The notes below the pieces were generated by a model, which was not told the origin of the DNA, did not search any database, and saw only the letters and a list, made by a program, of their open reading frames with translations. A DNA stretch of 64,000 nt, taken from Spirochaetaceae bacterium (GTDB lineage Bacteria; Spirochaetota; Spirochaetia; Treponematales; Rectinemataceae). This document shows, piece by piece, positions 1 through 7,809 of this stretch; within the stretch, counting starts at the first letter, position 1; every line of letters starts with the position of its first letter. Where the stretch lies: positions 47,355 through 111,354 of the forward strand of contig JANYKC010000054.1 of assembly GCA_025358255.1 (NCBI GenBank), in the 5' to 3' direction. The position numbers and the translations under genes were made by a program.

Positions 1-334
1 CCTTCGACCTGATCTTCGCGAACGCGAAGCCGGCGAGTAGGGAGAAGAAGATGATGCCGAGGGTGGAGAGGGCGGTGTAGATGAGGGAATTGGGAAAGAG
101 CTTCGCGAACTCGCCGAATTCCCAGGCGCCTTTATAATTGGCAAGGGTCGGCGCCACGGGGAAGCCGAGCTGGCTCACCTGGAATTCCCGCGTCGTCTTG
201 AAGGAATTCATCGCGAGCCAGAATATCGGGTAGAGGGTCATGACGGAGAAAAGGGCCATCACGGCGTAGGCGAGGGATTTCGCCGCCTTCCCGCCCACAG
301 CGCCCCAGAAAGTCGTCTTGTGCTCTTCTGACAT
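1..334 (-). CDS. Carbohydrate ABC transporter permease, MalG-like (3' truncated by window edge)
   Basis: The first 111 residues of an inner-membrane permease are visible; the rest lies left of the window. Translation begins MSEEHKTTFWGAVG and contains a first membrane helix (SLAYAVMALFSVMTLYPIFW), then the NSFKTTREF segment usual after helix 1 of MalG/UgpE-type permeases, and a second helix (SLIYTALSTLGIIFFSLLAG). The EAA loop lies beyond the edge. The ATG at 334 has AAGGAG upstream and starts 3 bases after the stop of the MalF-like gene, so the two are co-transcribed. With the lipoprotein and ROK regulator it forms the minus-strand half of a mannoside locus. The family call is firm; the substrate is inferred from the divergent beta-mannosidase. 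Confidence 0.85.
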   Translation of the reverse strand, partial: MSEEHKTTFWGAVGGKAAKSLAYAVMALFSVMTLYPIFWLAMNSFKTTREFQVSQLGFPVAPTLANYKGAWEFGEFAKLFPNSLIYTALSTLGIIFFSLLAGFAFAKIRSK

Positions 335-337
335 GTC

Positions 338-1459
338 CTACTCCTTCCCGCCATAGCGCTTCTCGAGGGCCTTGGTGAGGAGGATCAGGAGGAAGCTTAT
401 GAAGACCATGATGAGGGCGATCGCGTTCGCGAGGGGGAAGTTGGGCCGCCCGAGGAAGGCGTTGTTGTACATGTAGATCGAGAGTATCTCCGTGATCCTT
501 CCCGGCCCGCCTCCCGTCATCGCGAAGATGAGGGCGAAGGTCGAAAGGGAACCGGCTATGGCCAGGATCGCGGCGTTGACGATGGTGCCCGAGAGGGAGG
601 GAAGGATGATGAAACGCATGACCTGGCCCTCGTGGGCCCCGTCGATGCGCGCCGATTCGATCACCTGGCTGTCTATCTTCTGCATGTTGGCCAGGAAGAG
701 GATGAGGTACATCCCGGTGTACATCCACAGGATCACGAAGAGGATGGGCAGCATGGCCACGCCAGGCTGGTTGAGGAAACCCGGGCTCCACTTCTGGACG
801 AAGAGGTTGGTGAGCGCGTCCATGACCTGGCCGTATTGGCCCGGACCGTAGGACAGGAGGAGGGACTTGAGCTCGGCCGGAGCGTCCGTGAACTGGTCGG
901 CCCCCGCGCTGCCCGCGAGCTCTAGGAGGCGGGCGACCATGCCATCGTCGACGGCGAAGCCGCCCGCTGGCCCCAGGATGAGTTGGAGCTTCAGCTGGAA
1001 GTCATTGCGGTAGATGCCGTTCATCACCTCGCCGATGGGGCCGTTGGGAGAGAAGATCGTCTGCCACAGGAGGCCGACGACGATGATCGAGATGATGTTC
1101 GGGACGTAGAGGACGCCTTGCCAGAAGCCGGGCCATTTGACGAGCTTGCGGTAGATGACATAGGCGAAGATGAAGCCGAGGGGCAACTGGCCGAACACGG
1201 AGACAAGTACTATGTAGACGTTGTTCCTCAGCGCGTTCCAGAAGAAGGGATCGGCGAGGACCCGCGCGTACTGGCTGAACCCCGCGAAGCCCCACCTCTC
1301 GCCGCCGAACATCTTGCCGCCCGAATAGTTCGAGACCGAGAGGATGACGGAGAGGATGATTGGGAAGGCCATGACGAGGGCGTAGATGACGAGGGCCGGC
1401 AGCACCATGAGGGCGTAAGCCCGCCCTTCCTCCCGGTCGATCCTCTTCATGCGTGACAT
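338..1459 (-). CDS. Carbohydrate ABC transporter permease, MalF-like
   Basis: A 373-residue inner-membrane permease starting MSRMKRIDREEGRAYALMVL. Membrane helices are evident at the N-terminus, around residues 60-130 and in the C-terminal half. The EAA loop that docks on the ATPase reads ESARIDGAHEGQVMRF. Between the third and fourth helices there is an extra extracytoplasmic stretch of about 90 residues, comparable in position to the P2 loop of MalF, which makes the protein longer than the roughly 300-residue norm. I chose the ATG at 1459 because GAGG lies 8 bases upstream; a longer open frame exists but would run back through the stem-loop at 1527-1548. No ATPase gene is nearby, so a shared MsmK-type ATPase is likely. 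Confidence 0.88.
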   Translation of the reverse strand: MSRMKRIDREEGRAYALMVLPALVIYALVMAFPIILSVILSVSNYSGGKMFGGERWGFAGFSQYARVLADPFFWNALRNNVYIVLVSVFGQLPLGFIFAYVIYRKLVKWPGFWQGVLYVPNIISIIVVGLLWQTIFSPNGPIGEVMNGIYRNDFQLKLQLILGPAGGFAVDDGMVARLLELAGSAGADQFTDAPAELKSLLLSYGPGQYGQVMDALTNLFVQKWSPGFLNQPGVAMLPILFVILWMYTGMYLILFLANMQKIDSQVIESARIDGAHEGQVMRFIILPSLSGTIVNAAILAIAGSLSTFALIFAMTGGGPGRITEILSIYMYNNAFLGRPNFPLANAIALIMVFISFLLILLTKALEKRYGGKE

Positions 1460-1526
1460 GGCAACCTCAGGTACGGGGATTTTCGGAGCTTTCGGGGCAA
1501 GGGACATGCGCGTCCGTGCGACTCGC

Positions 1527-1548
1527 GGGGCCTCCTGCGGGAGGCCCC
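1527..1548. other. Intercistronic stem-loop after binding-protein gene
   Basis: A perfect inverted repeat, GGGGCCTCC then TGCG then GGAGGCCCC, lies between the stop of the solute-binding lipoprotein gene and the start of the MalF-like permease. On the minus strand no T-run follows, so it is unlikely to be a full terminator. Stem-loops at this position commonly protect the upstream mRNA and raise binding protein over permease, as in malE-malF. That role is inferred. Confidence 0.7.
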
Positions 1549-1565
1549 GTGTTTTCAAGTATCGC

Positions 1566-2891
1566 CTACTTCTTGTTGGCCTTCCAGCCCTCGAAGGCTT
1601 TCTGCACCTCGGCCGCCACCTTCTCGGGGGTGGAGGTCTTGAGGCCGATCGCGATCAGCCCGGAGTTGAGCACGTTGTAGACGGCCGGGTCGAAGGCGCC
1701 GTCGATGACGTAGCAGGTCTTGGGGTTCGCGGCATAGAAGGTCGGGACCATGGAAACGAGGGGCTCGACCTTGGCCGTCACGCCCTTGCGGGTGGGGACA
1801 TAGGCGCCGGTCCCGAAACGGATGGCCTGGATCTCGGGGGAATAGAGGTACTTGATGAGGCGCACGGCCGCCTTTTCCTGGGCGGAGCCGGCGGGGAGGG
1901 AGGCGGAGAGCGCCCAGCCGGTGCCGGCTACGGCGGAGAGCACGCCGGGGTTGGCCTCGCCCGCGATGGCGACGAAGGGCATGAGGGCGAAATCGCTTTC
2001 CTGGGCGGCGGGGGCGATGAGCGCCTTGCCGGAGGCCTTGTCGGTGATGTAGGCGCCGGTGCGCCAGTCGCCGTCGATCATGATCGCGGCCTTGCCGGCG
2101 ACGAAGAGGGCGGGTCCCTCGCCGTAGCCGACGTTGTCGTCGGTGCGGGCCAGGATGCCGTCCTTGTAGAGGCTCTCGATGACGGCGAGGGAGTCCACGA
2201 AGGGCTTGTCGGTGAACTTGGCGGTGCCTGAGTTGATCGCGTCGAAGAACTTGTCGCCCGCCATGCGGCCGGCCACGGTGGAGAAGAGGCAGGACTGCAT
2301 CGGCCAGCCGTCCTTGTTCGGGAGCATGGCGACGGCGATCCCCTTGGCCTTGAGCTTGGGAACCATGGCCTTGAGGTCGGCATAGGTCTTGGGGACCTCG
2401 AAGCCGTTGTCCTTGAGGAGTTTCTTGTTCACGTACATCACGGAGGTGTAGGTGAAGGACTGGGGCAGCATGGCCATGTACTTCCCGAGCTGGTTGTTCG
2501 GGTCGATGGCGGGCGCGGAGAAGTCCTTGAGGTAGTCGGCCCCCAGGAGCTTGCCCAGGTCCTTGGCGAGCTTCTTCTCGTGGATGACCGCCGAGCGGGA
2601 GCCGGGCCATACATAGAAGACGTCGGGCATGGTGCCGGCGGCGGCGTAGGCCTGGAGCTTGGCGTGGTAGGGGTCGTTGAAGAGCACCTCCATCTCGAGC
2701 TTGATGTCGGGATTGGCTTTCTGGAAGTCCTCCCAGACCTTCACGTCCTCCTGGTACCCGGCCTGGTCTGCCTGCTGGTAGTTCATGACCTTGAGCGTCA
2801 CGACCTTGGGCTTCTTGGCGCAGCCGCCGAGAAGAAGGCCCGATACGACCGCCACGGCGAGGAGAGCGAACAGGATTCGATTCCGCTTCAT
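1566..2891 (-). CDS. Extracellular solute-binding lipoprotein (family 1), sugar ABC importer
   Basis: A 441-residue binding protein. The N-terminus MKRNRILFALLAVAVVSG is a lipoprotein signal ending in the lipobox LLGGC, so the mature protein should be lipid-anchored at the outer face of the inner membrane. The rest has the family-1 sugar-binding fold: an EDFQKANPDIKLEMEV segment typical of the first lobe, a central LAVIESLYKDGILAR, and a C-terminal KVAAEVQKAFEGW helix. The start at 2891 has AGGAGGAACC upstream; an open extension to 2954 has no ribosome site. It lies 64 bases after the ROK gene and feeds the two downstream permeases. Mannosides are the inferred ligand because of the divergent beta-mannosidase. 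Confidence 0.88.
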   Translation of the reverse strand: MKRNRILFALLAVAVVSGLLLGGCAKKPKVVTLKVMNYQQADQAGYQEDVKVWEDFQKANPDIKLEMEVLFNDPYHAKLQAYAAAGTMPDVFYVWPGSRSAVIHEKKLAKDLGKLLGADYLKDFSAPAIDPNNQLGKYMAMLPQSFTYTSVMYVNKKLLKDNGFEVPKTYADLKAMVPKLKAKGIAVAMLPNKDGWPMQSCLFSTVAGRMAGDKFFDAINSGTAKFTDKPFVDSLAVIESLYKDGILARTDDNVGYGEGPALFVAGKAAIMIDGDWRTGAYITDKASGKALIAPAAQESDFALMPFVAIAGEANPGVLSAVAGTGWALSASLPAGSAQEKAAVRLIKYLYSPEIQAIRFGTGAYVPTRKGVTAKVEPLVSMVPTFYAANPKTCYVIDGAFDPAVYNVLNSGLIAIGLKTSTPEKVAAEVQKAFEGWKANKK

Positions 2892-2955
2892 ACCTTGGTT
2901 CCTCCTGAAAGAATATAAAGATCCAATTGGCAACATCCTGTCGCCGGTTTCCACA

Positions 2956-4074
2956 TCATGAAGTCCCCGGGAGGAGGTGCTCGGCCACGAGGCGGTCCAG
3001 CATCATGCCGGCCGCCCCGTAGGCCACCGCCTTCCCGCCGAAGCTCGAATAGCCGATCTCCACGTCCCTGGGCGAGGGGTACATCCAGTTCTCCTCGAGG
3101 CGCCGGCGCAAGGTAGCCGGGAAATCCGTGTTGAGCCCCTCGATGTCGCCCCCGATATAGACGCGGTCGAAATCCATCGTGTTGACGAGCAGGGCCATGT
3201 TGCGCGCAAGCTCGTCGGAGGCGCGGTCCAGGACGCTTCGGTCGCTTTCCACCCGCATGAGCTCTTCCTTGGAGAGGGAGAACTGCAGCTCCCCCCGGCC
3301 GTCGCAGAAGGCCGAGCGGAACTCGCCCGCGTTGCCATGGGCGCCGGAGTAGACCTTGCCGCCGTAGACGATGCCGAAGCCCACGCCAAGGCCGCCGAAG
3401 TTGCCCCGGGAAGCCTTGTCGCTCCGGTATTCCACGAGGGCGAAGAGGAAGTCCCTCGGCTCCTCGCCGCGGTTGAAGGCAAGCTCGCCCCAGGCGCAGC
3501 AATTCGCGTCGTTCTCGACAAAGCAGGGCAGGGCCAGCTTGGCTGCCACGGTCTTGCCGAAATCCAGGGGCTTGGAGATGCCGAGGGGGACCGAATAGCG
3601 GATGCGGCTTTTCTTGAGGTCGACAAGCCCTCCGACGCCCACGCCGACTCCAAGGAGGGGGCCAGGCCCGCTGGAAAGCCCGGAGGCCGAGTCGCGGACA
3701 ATGCGCAGGACGACCTCGGAGAAATTGCCGGCGTCTACGTCGAGCTTTTCCTTGCGTTCGGCGAGCACTTCTCCCGAAAGGTTGACGACGACCGCGGTAT
3801 AGGAGCCGACCTGTATCTCAAGGCCGAGGATGCGACCGAAGGACTTGCGGATGGCCAAACCGATGGGCCGCCGGCCGCCCCGCACGGAGGCCTCGCCGGC
3901 CTCGGTCTCCTCGATGAGGCCGAAGTCGATGAGTCGGTTGACCTGGTTGGTCACCGTGGACTTGTCGAGGCCAAGCTTGCTCGCGATTTCCACGCGGCTG
4001 ATGTTGGGAGAACGCCAGATTGTCTTGAAAATGCGGGACGCGGTCCTAGGCCCCGTAGTTTTCGTGCTCGCCAC
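2956..4074 (-). CDS. ROK-family transcriptional regulator
   Basis: A 372-residue protein with an N-terminal winged helix (about residues 14-60, with EIASKLGLDKSTVTNQVNRL as the recognition region) followed by a ROK sugar-kinase-like domain. ROK hallmarks include FVENDANCCAWGE near residue 195 and GAHGNAGEF near 265. The cysteine zinc motif normally found after GNAGEF (CxCGxxGC) is absent; only one cysteine follows, so sugar sensing may differ from NagC/Mlc. The start is GTG at 4074 with GGAGAAGG upstream. It is first in the minus-strand transporter operon and divergent from the beta-mannosidase, so it probably controls both. An operator-like dyad lies immediately upstream. Confidence 0.88.
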   Translation of the reverse strand: MASTKTTGPRTASRIFKTIWRSPNISRVEIASKLGLDKSTVTNQVNRLIDFGLIEETEAGEASVRGGRRPIGLAIRKSFGRILGLEIQVGSYTAVVVNLSGEVLAERKEKLDVDAGNFSEVVLRIVRDSASGLSSGPGPLLGVGVGVGGLVDLKKSRIRYSVPLGISKPLDFGKTVAAKLALPCFVENDANCCAWGELAFNRGEEPRDFLFALVEYRSDKASRGNFGGLGVGFGIVYGGKVYSGAHGNAGEFRSAFCDGRGELQFSLSKEELMRVESDRSVLDRASDELARNMALLVNTMDFDRVYIGGDIEGLNTDFPATLRRRLEENWMYPSPRDVEIGYSSFGGKAVAYGAAGMMLDRLVAEHLLPGTS

Positions 4075-4088
4075 TGCCTTCTCCGTTG

Positions 4089-4109
4089 TTGGTTGATCTT
4101 AGCAACCAA
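4089..4109. promoter_or_regulatory. Candidate ROK operator in the divergent intergenic region
   Basis: The dyad TTGGTT, nine bases, AACCAA lies between the -10 box and the GTG of the ROK gene. Dyads with TT/AA-rich half-sites are typical for ROK repressors. Occupancy would block the minus-strand promoter at 4114-4142. This is an inference from position and symmetry. Confidence 0.5.
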
Positions 4110-4113
4110 TCAT

Positions 4114-4142
4114 GGTATAGCATGGGTATGCTGAACCGTCAA
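4114..4142 (-). promoter_or_regulatory. Sigma-70-type promoter for ROK-ABC operon
   Basis: On the minus strand there is a -35 TTGACG (4142-4137), a 17-base spacer and a -10 TATACC (4119-4114). The predicted start falls in or just before the TTGGTT/AACCAA dyad, giving a simple autorepression layout. Confidence 0.6.
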
Positions 4143-4182
4143 TGAAGAATTAGAGTGAGGAAGACAGGACTTGGAGGAAGGC

Positions 4183-6729
4183 ATGGAGACCAAAAGACTC
4201 GAAGGCAGCTGGACCCTCATCCGCGAGCTGGACAGCTCCTCGCGTCCCATGGCGGTCCCCGGCGACATCATGAGCGCCCTCCTGGCCGCCGGCGAGATAA
4301 GCGATCCCTACGTCGGGATGAACGAGCTGGACCTCCAATGGGTGGGCCGCGAGGACTGGCGGATCGAGCGGGAGCTCGAGCTTTCGGCCGCCGACCTCGA
4401 GGGGGAAGGCATCTGCCTCGAGGCCCTCGTCCTCGATACGATCGCCGAAGTGCGGATCAACGGCAGCCTCCTTGGCACGAGCCGGAACATGTTCCGCCGC
4501 TTCCGTGCAGATGCCAAAAAGCTCCTCCACGTGGGCAAGAACCTCATCTCGATCACGATACGCTCCCCGGAAAAGGCCGCCGCGGAAGCCGCAGCCCTCC
4601 TCCCCTATCCGATACCCGCCTCCGAATACCCGGTCTTCTCGCCGCACCGCAACCTCATCCGCAAGGCGCAATTCATGGCCGGCTGGGACTGGGGTCCCTG
4701 CCTCATGACGGGCGGGGTCTACGATCGCATAGGTCTCCTCTGCCACGACGGGCCGCGCATCGAGTACGCCACGACGCGGATGCGCCGGGTTGGGACAGGA
4801 GAGGGACGGACCTGGAAAGTCAGCGTCGAGGTCGAGCTCGAAGCGGCCGTCGGCTCCTCGGTGACCCTCGAGGCGACCCTGGGCGGGGCCAGGGCCGAAA
4901 GCCAGGTCGAGGCGGCGCAAGGCAGGTCGAGCCACCGCCTCGACCTCGAGGTCCGTGGCGTCGAGGACTGGAATCCTGCCGGCTACGGGAAGCAGCCGCT
5001 GTACGAGCTCGTCGTAAGCGCCATCCCGGCGGCCTCGGGAAAGGACCAACAATCTTCGATGCACCGAGGCGCCTGCCTGCGCAAGCGCCTCGGCTTCCGG
5101 GAGCTCGCCGTCCTTGCTAAGGAGGACGAGTGGGGAAAGAGCCTCACCTTCGTGGTCAACGGCCGCCGGGTTTTCGCCAAGGGCGCCAACTGGATCCCGG
5201 CCGACTCCCTCCCCTCGCGCTGGACGACCGGACGCCTCGAGGACCTCCTCGGCTCGGCGGTCGCGGCCAACATGAACTGCCTCCGCGTCTGGGGCGGCGG
5301 AAGGTACGAAAGCGATGCCTTCTACGAACTCTGCGACGAGCTGGGCATCCTCATCTGGCAGGACTGCATGTTCTCCTGTGCCCTCTATCCCTCGGACCCC
5401 GCCTTCCTGGCGGAGGTGGAGGCGGAGATCCGGGACCAGGTCAGGCGCCTCATGGACCACCCCTGTCTGGCGCTCTGGTGCGGCAACAACGAGGCCCTCG
5501 GCGCGATCACCTGGTACGAGGCAAGCAAGAAAAGCCCGGCGCGCTACATCGCCGACTACGACCGCCTCACGGAAGGCTGCATCGGCCGCGTGGTCAAGGA
5601 GATCGATCCTGACCGTCAGTGGTGGCCTTCCTCCCCCTCGGCGGGGCCGAACGACTTCGGGGACAACTGGCACGAGGACGGCCGGGGGGACATGCACTTC
5701 TGGTCGGTATGGCATGAGGGCAAGCCTTTCTCGGCCTACCTCGATGTCAGGCCCCGCTTCTGTTCCGAGTTCGGTTACCAGTCCTTCCCCTCGGAGCGGG
5801 CGGTCGCCTCCTTCGCCTCGGAAGCCGACCGCAACGTGGCAAGCCCGGTCTTCGAGCACCACCAGCGCCATCCCCGCGGCAACGCCATCATCATCGAGAA
5901 CATGCTCCGCTACTTCCGCATGCCCTCGGGCTTCAGCCAGGCCCTCTACCTATCCCAGGTCCAGCAGGCCCTGGCGATCCGGACGGCGGTGGAATACTGG
6001 CGCAGCCTCCAGCCCCGTTGCATGGGCACCCTCTATTGGCAGCTCAACGACGTCTGGCCGGTGTCGAGCTGGTCGAGCCTGGACTACGACGGCGGCTGGA
6101 AGCTCCTCCACTACGAGGCGAGGCGCTTCTATGAGCCCCTCCACCTGGCCCTCGTCGTCAAGGACGGCTGTGTGGAGGCCCATGCGATGAACGATGGCCT
6201 CCAAGCCCTGCCCGCCGACCTTGACCTCGCGCTACGGCGCTTCGACGCAGGCGCGGACGGGGAAAAGGGCAGCGCGCGCCGGTATTCCGCCAAGGGCACG
6301 ATCCCCGCAGGCGGATCTGTCCTCCTGTGGAAGGCGTCGATCGCCGACCTCGGCTGCAAGCCCGAGGAGCACTTCCTGGACGCAAGCCTCGCCACGGGCG
6401 ACGGAGAAAAACGGCGGGCGCGGGCCTTCCTCACCGAGCCCAAGCGCTGCGCCCTCCCTGACGCCCGACTCATGGCCACGGTGGAAGGCCAGGGCGACAA
6501 GCTCCAGGTCCGCCTGCGTGCGGAAGCACCAACATTCTTGGTGGCACTCACCCTCGACCCGAAATCCGGCTTCAGGGGTCGTTTCGAGGATTCCGGTTTC
6601 GACCTTGGCGCAGGCGAGGAGATCCAAGTCCGCTACCTGCCCTCGAAAGCCGATGTGGCCCAAGACCTTTGCGCCGGAAAATTGGCAGAGGCGCTACGGA
6701 TCATGGACCTTGCGGGCAGCTCCCGCTGA
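4183..6729 (+). CDS. Beta-mannosidase, glycoside hydrolase family 2
   Basis: An 848-residue cytoplasmic GH2 enzyme that removes terminal beta-mannose from imported mannosides. The N-terminal sugar-binding jelly roll (about 1-190) includes MAGWDWGPCL, typical of beta-mannosidases. The immunoglobulin-like domain follows, then the TIM barrel from VNGRRVFAKGANWIPAD. The acid/base is Glu437 in WCGNNEALGA and the nucleophile Glu529 in CSEFGYQSFPS. The ATG at 4183 follows GGAGGAAGG; a TTG 12 bases earlier would remove that ribosome site. No signal peptide is visible. A 20-bp dispersed repeat lies in frame at 5046-5065, in the variable loop before the barrel, followed by a 9-bp-stem hairpin. Divergent from the ROK-ABC operon. 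Confidence 0.92.
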   Translation: METKRLEGSWTLIRELDSSSRPMAVPGDIMSALLAAGEISDPYVGMNELDLQWVGREDWRIERELELSAADLEGEGICLEALVLDTIAEVRINGSLLGTSRNMFRRFRADAKKLLHVGKNLISITIRSPEKAAAEAAALLPYPIPASEYPVFSPHRNLIRKAQFMAGWDWGPCLMTGGVYDRIGLLCHDGPRIEYATTRMRRVGTGEGRTWKVSVEVELEAAVGSSVTLEATLGGARAESQVEAAQGRSSHRLDLEVRGVEDWNPAGYGKQPLYELVVSAIPAASGKDQQSSMHRGACLRKRLGFRELAVLAKEDEWGKSLTFVVNGRRVFAKGANWIPADSLPSRWTTGRLEDLLGSAVAANMNCLRVWGGGRYESDAFYELCDELGILIWQDCMFSCALYPSDPAFLAEVEAEIRDQVRRLMDHPCLALWCGNNEALGAITWYEASKKSPARYIADYDRLTEGCIGRVVKEIDPDRQWWPSSPSAGPNDFGDNWHEDGRGDMHFWSVWHEGKPFSAYLDVRPRFCSEFGYQSFPSERAVASFASEADRNVASPVFEHHQRHPRGNAIIIENMLRYFRMPSGFSQALYLSQVQQALAIRTAVEYWRSLQPRCMGTLYWQLNDVWPVSSWSSLDYDGGWKLLHYEARRFYEPLHLALVVKDGCVEAHAMNDGLQALPADLDLALRRFDAGADGEKGSARRYSAKGTIPAGGSVLLWKASIADLGCKPEEHFLDASLATGDGEKRRARAFLTEPKRCALPDARLMATVEGQGDKLQVRLRAEAPTFLVALTLDPKSGFRGRFEDSGFDLGAGEEIQVRYLPSKADVAQDLCAGKLAEALRIMDLAGSSR
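5046..5065 (-). repeat. Dispersed 20-bp repeat, copy A (inside beta-mannosidase)
   Basis: The plus strand reads CCAACAATCTTCGATGCACC, the exact reverse complement of the copy at 36116-36135. It is followed at once by a stem-loop, CCGAGGCGC / GCGCCTCGG (5064-5072 and 5085-5093). Other copies: 63600-63618 and diverged 43900-43917 and 43981-43999. Confidence 0.75.
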
Positions 6730-7099
6730 CACAAAGCCTCGAGTGCCAGCCGCATTGTGGAGCCTGAAGCCATTCTATAAGGGCTCGGGCTGATCATTGA
6801 TTCTTTTCGAAACACATACTGTGTCATTATTTGTCATTACTTGGCAAAAAGGAAACGATCTCCTGGAAAAGGACCTCATCGAAATGAAAGCATGAGGCTT
6901 GCCTTTCGCCGCTTTCGGGGCTGAGCGGCTAACTCTGGTTTACTATTTTATTTCTATATAGCTAATTAGATAGATCACTCTCCAAGCCCTTTCCGTTCTT
7001 CATTTTTCTCATAGAATCTGCCTGTTTGGCACGCAGCTTGCTTATGTATTACTGAGCGCGAAGAAAAGCGCCACAAACCTAAGCCTATGGAGGTTCGAT
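6730..7099. other. 370-base intergenic region upstream of the small heat-shock gene
   Basis: No gene is supported here. It holds a weak stem-loop (GCCGCT/AGCGGC, 6908-6929) that might end beta-mannosidase transcription, though no T-run follows. Next is an AT-rich stretch (about 6935-6985) that could bind a bending protein or activator, then the sigma-54 promoter at 7027-7042. Its composition is much lower in GC than the flanking genes. Confidence 0.5.
7027..7042 (+). promoter_or_regulatory. Sigma-54 (RpoN) promoter of hsp20
   Basis: TGGCAC, five bases, TTGCT: an exact match to the -24/-12 consensus with GG and GC ten bases apart. The predicted start is near 7053, giving an untranslated leader of about 45 bases before the ATG at 7100. 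No CIRCE element or comparable sigma-70 promoter was seen. Confidence 0.75.
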
Positions 7100-7561
7100 A
7101 TGAAGAGCTTGGTGATCTGTGATCCGATGTTCCCCGCTTTCCAGGTTTCCGGCAGCTTGTTCGGATCGGAAAGTCCCTTCGACGCCTTTGAGCGTCTCCT
7201 CGGTGCCGAGCCATTCTTCCCCGGCAGCGTCCGCGCCCCGGCGGTGGATGTCCGCGAGAGCGCCGAGAAGTTCACGATCGTCGCCGAGCTCCCCGGCCTT
7301 ACCGAAAAGGACCTGAAGCTCGAGGTCAAGGATCGCGTCCTCTCCCTCTCCGTGGAGCAGGAAAAGGCCGAGGACAGGAAGGACGAGGCCGCCTGGATCC
7401 GCCGCGAGCGCCGGGAGTTCGCCTTCTCCCGCCGCTTCTCCATCCCGGAGAATGCCGATGTGGACGGGATCAGCGCGCGCTTCAAGGACGGGCTCCTCAC
7501 GGTGGAGCTGCCCAAGAAGCCGGCAACCGCCCCGCGCGTCGTCGCGGTCAACGCTGCGTAA
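7100..7561 (+). CDS. hsp20: Small heat-shock protein, Hsp20/alpha-crystallin family
   Basis: A 153-residue cytoplasmic holdase that binds unfolding proteins without ATP. The alpha-crystallin domain spans about residues 40-145: APAVDVRESAEKFTIVAELP opens it, KDLKLEVKDRVLSLS forms the central strands, and ARFKDGLLTVELPKK is the conserved closing motif. The N-terminal arm is short and aromatic (MFPAFQVSGSLFGSE), as in Hsp18-type proteins. The ATG has TGGAGG 8 bases upstream. It is a single-gene unit: sigma-54 promoter upstream and intrinsic terminator at 7580-7608. Alternative-sigma control suggests induction by a specific signal rather than by heat alone. Confidence 0.93.
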   Translation: MKSLVICDPMFPAFQVSGSLFGSESPFDAFERLLGAEPFFPGSVRAPAVDVRESAEKFTIVAELPGLTEKDLKLEVKDRVLSLSVEQEKAEDRKDEAAWIRRERREFAFSRRFSIPENADVDGISARFKDGLLTVELPKKPATAPRVVAVNAA

Positions 7562-7579
7562 ACCTCGAATGCGAAACTG

Positions 7580-7608
7580 GAGCCGTCATAATTGGCGGCT
7601 CTTTTTTT
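7580..7608 (+). terminator. Rho-independent terminator of hsp20
   Basis: The stem GAGCCG / CGGCTC (7580-7585, 7596-7601) is followed directly by seven T residues (7602-7608), 19 bases after the hsp20 stop codon. Confidence 0.85.
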
Positions 7609-7652
7609 CGGCCTTTCTTGAGCGTTTTTAGGACTTGTTCAGCGGGTCCACC

Positions 7653-7674
7653 GCCAGGCGTCAAGGCGCCTGGC
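7653..7674. other. Strong stem-loop downstream of the citrate-lyase operon
   Basis: A perfect 8-bp stem, GCCAGGCG / CGCCTGGC, with a 6-base loop lies about 135 bases past the last minus-strand gene. It lacks a T-run on either strand, so it may be a 3'-end stabiliser or an imperfect terminator for the minus-strand operon. Confidence 0.45.
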
Positions 7675-7809
7675 TTCGGCACATCGAATGAACCCCCACC
7701 ACCCGCGGCGCTGCATAACGCGGCAAAAGCTGGGGCCGGGTTCAACCAACTGGACGGCCAGCGGAGACGGCAGCTTTTCGACCGGCCATGCTACGCGGCA
7801 TTTGCCAAA

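Noticed and set aside
1460-1558. Longer N-terminus for the MalF-like permease (33 extra residues)
   Set aside because: It would translate through the intercistronic stem-loop and abandon the good ribosome site before ATG 1459.
4150-5871. Open frame of over 570 codons antisense to the beta-mannosidase
   Set aside because: Composition is that of a GC-rich antisense shadow (many Val/Gly/Ala/Arg/Glu), with no recognisable motif, while the opposite strand has full GH2 catalytic motifs.
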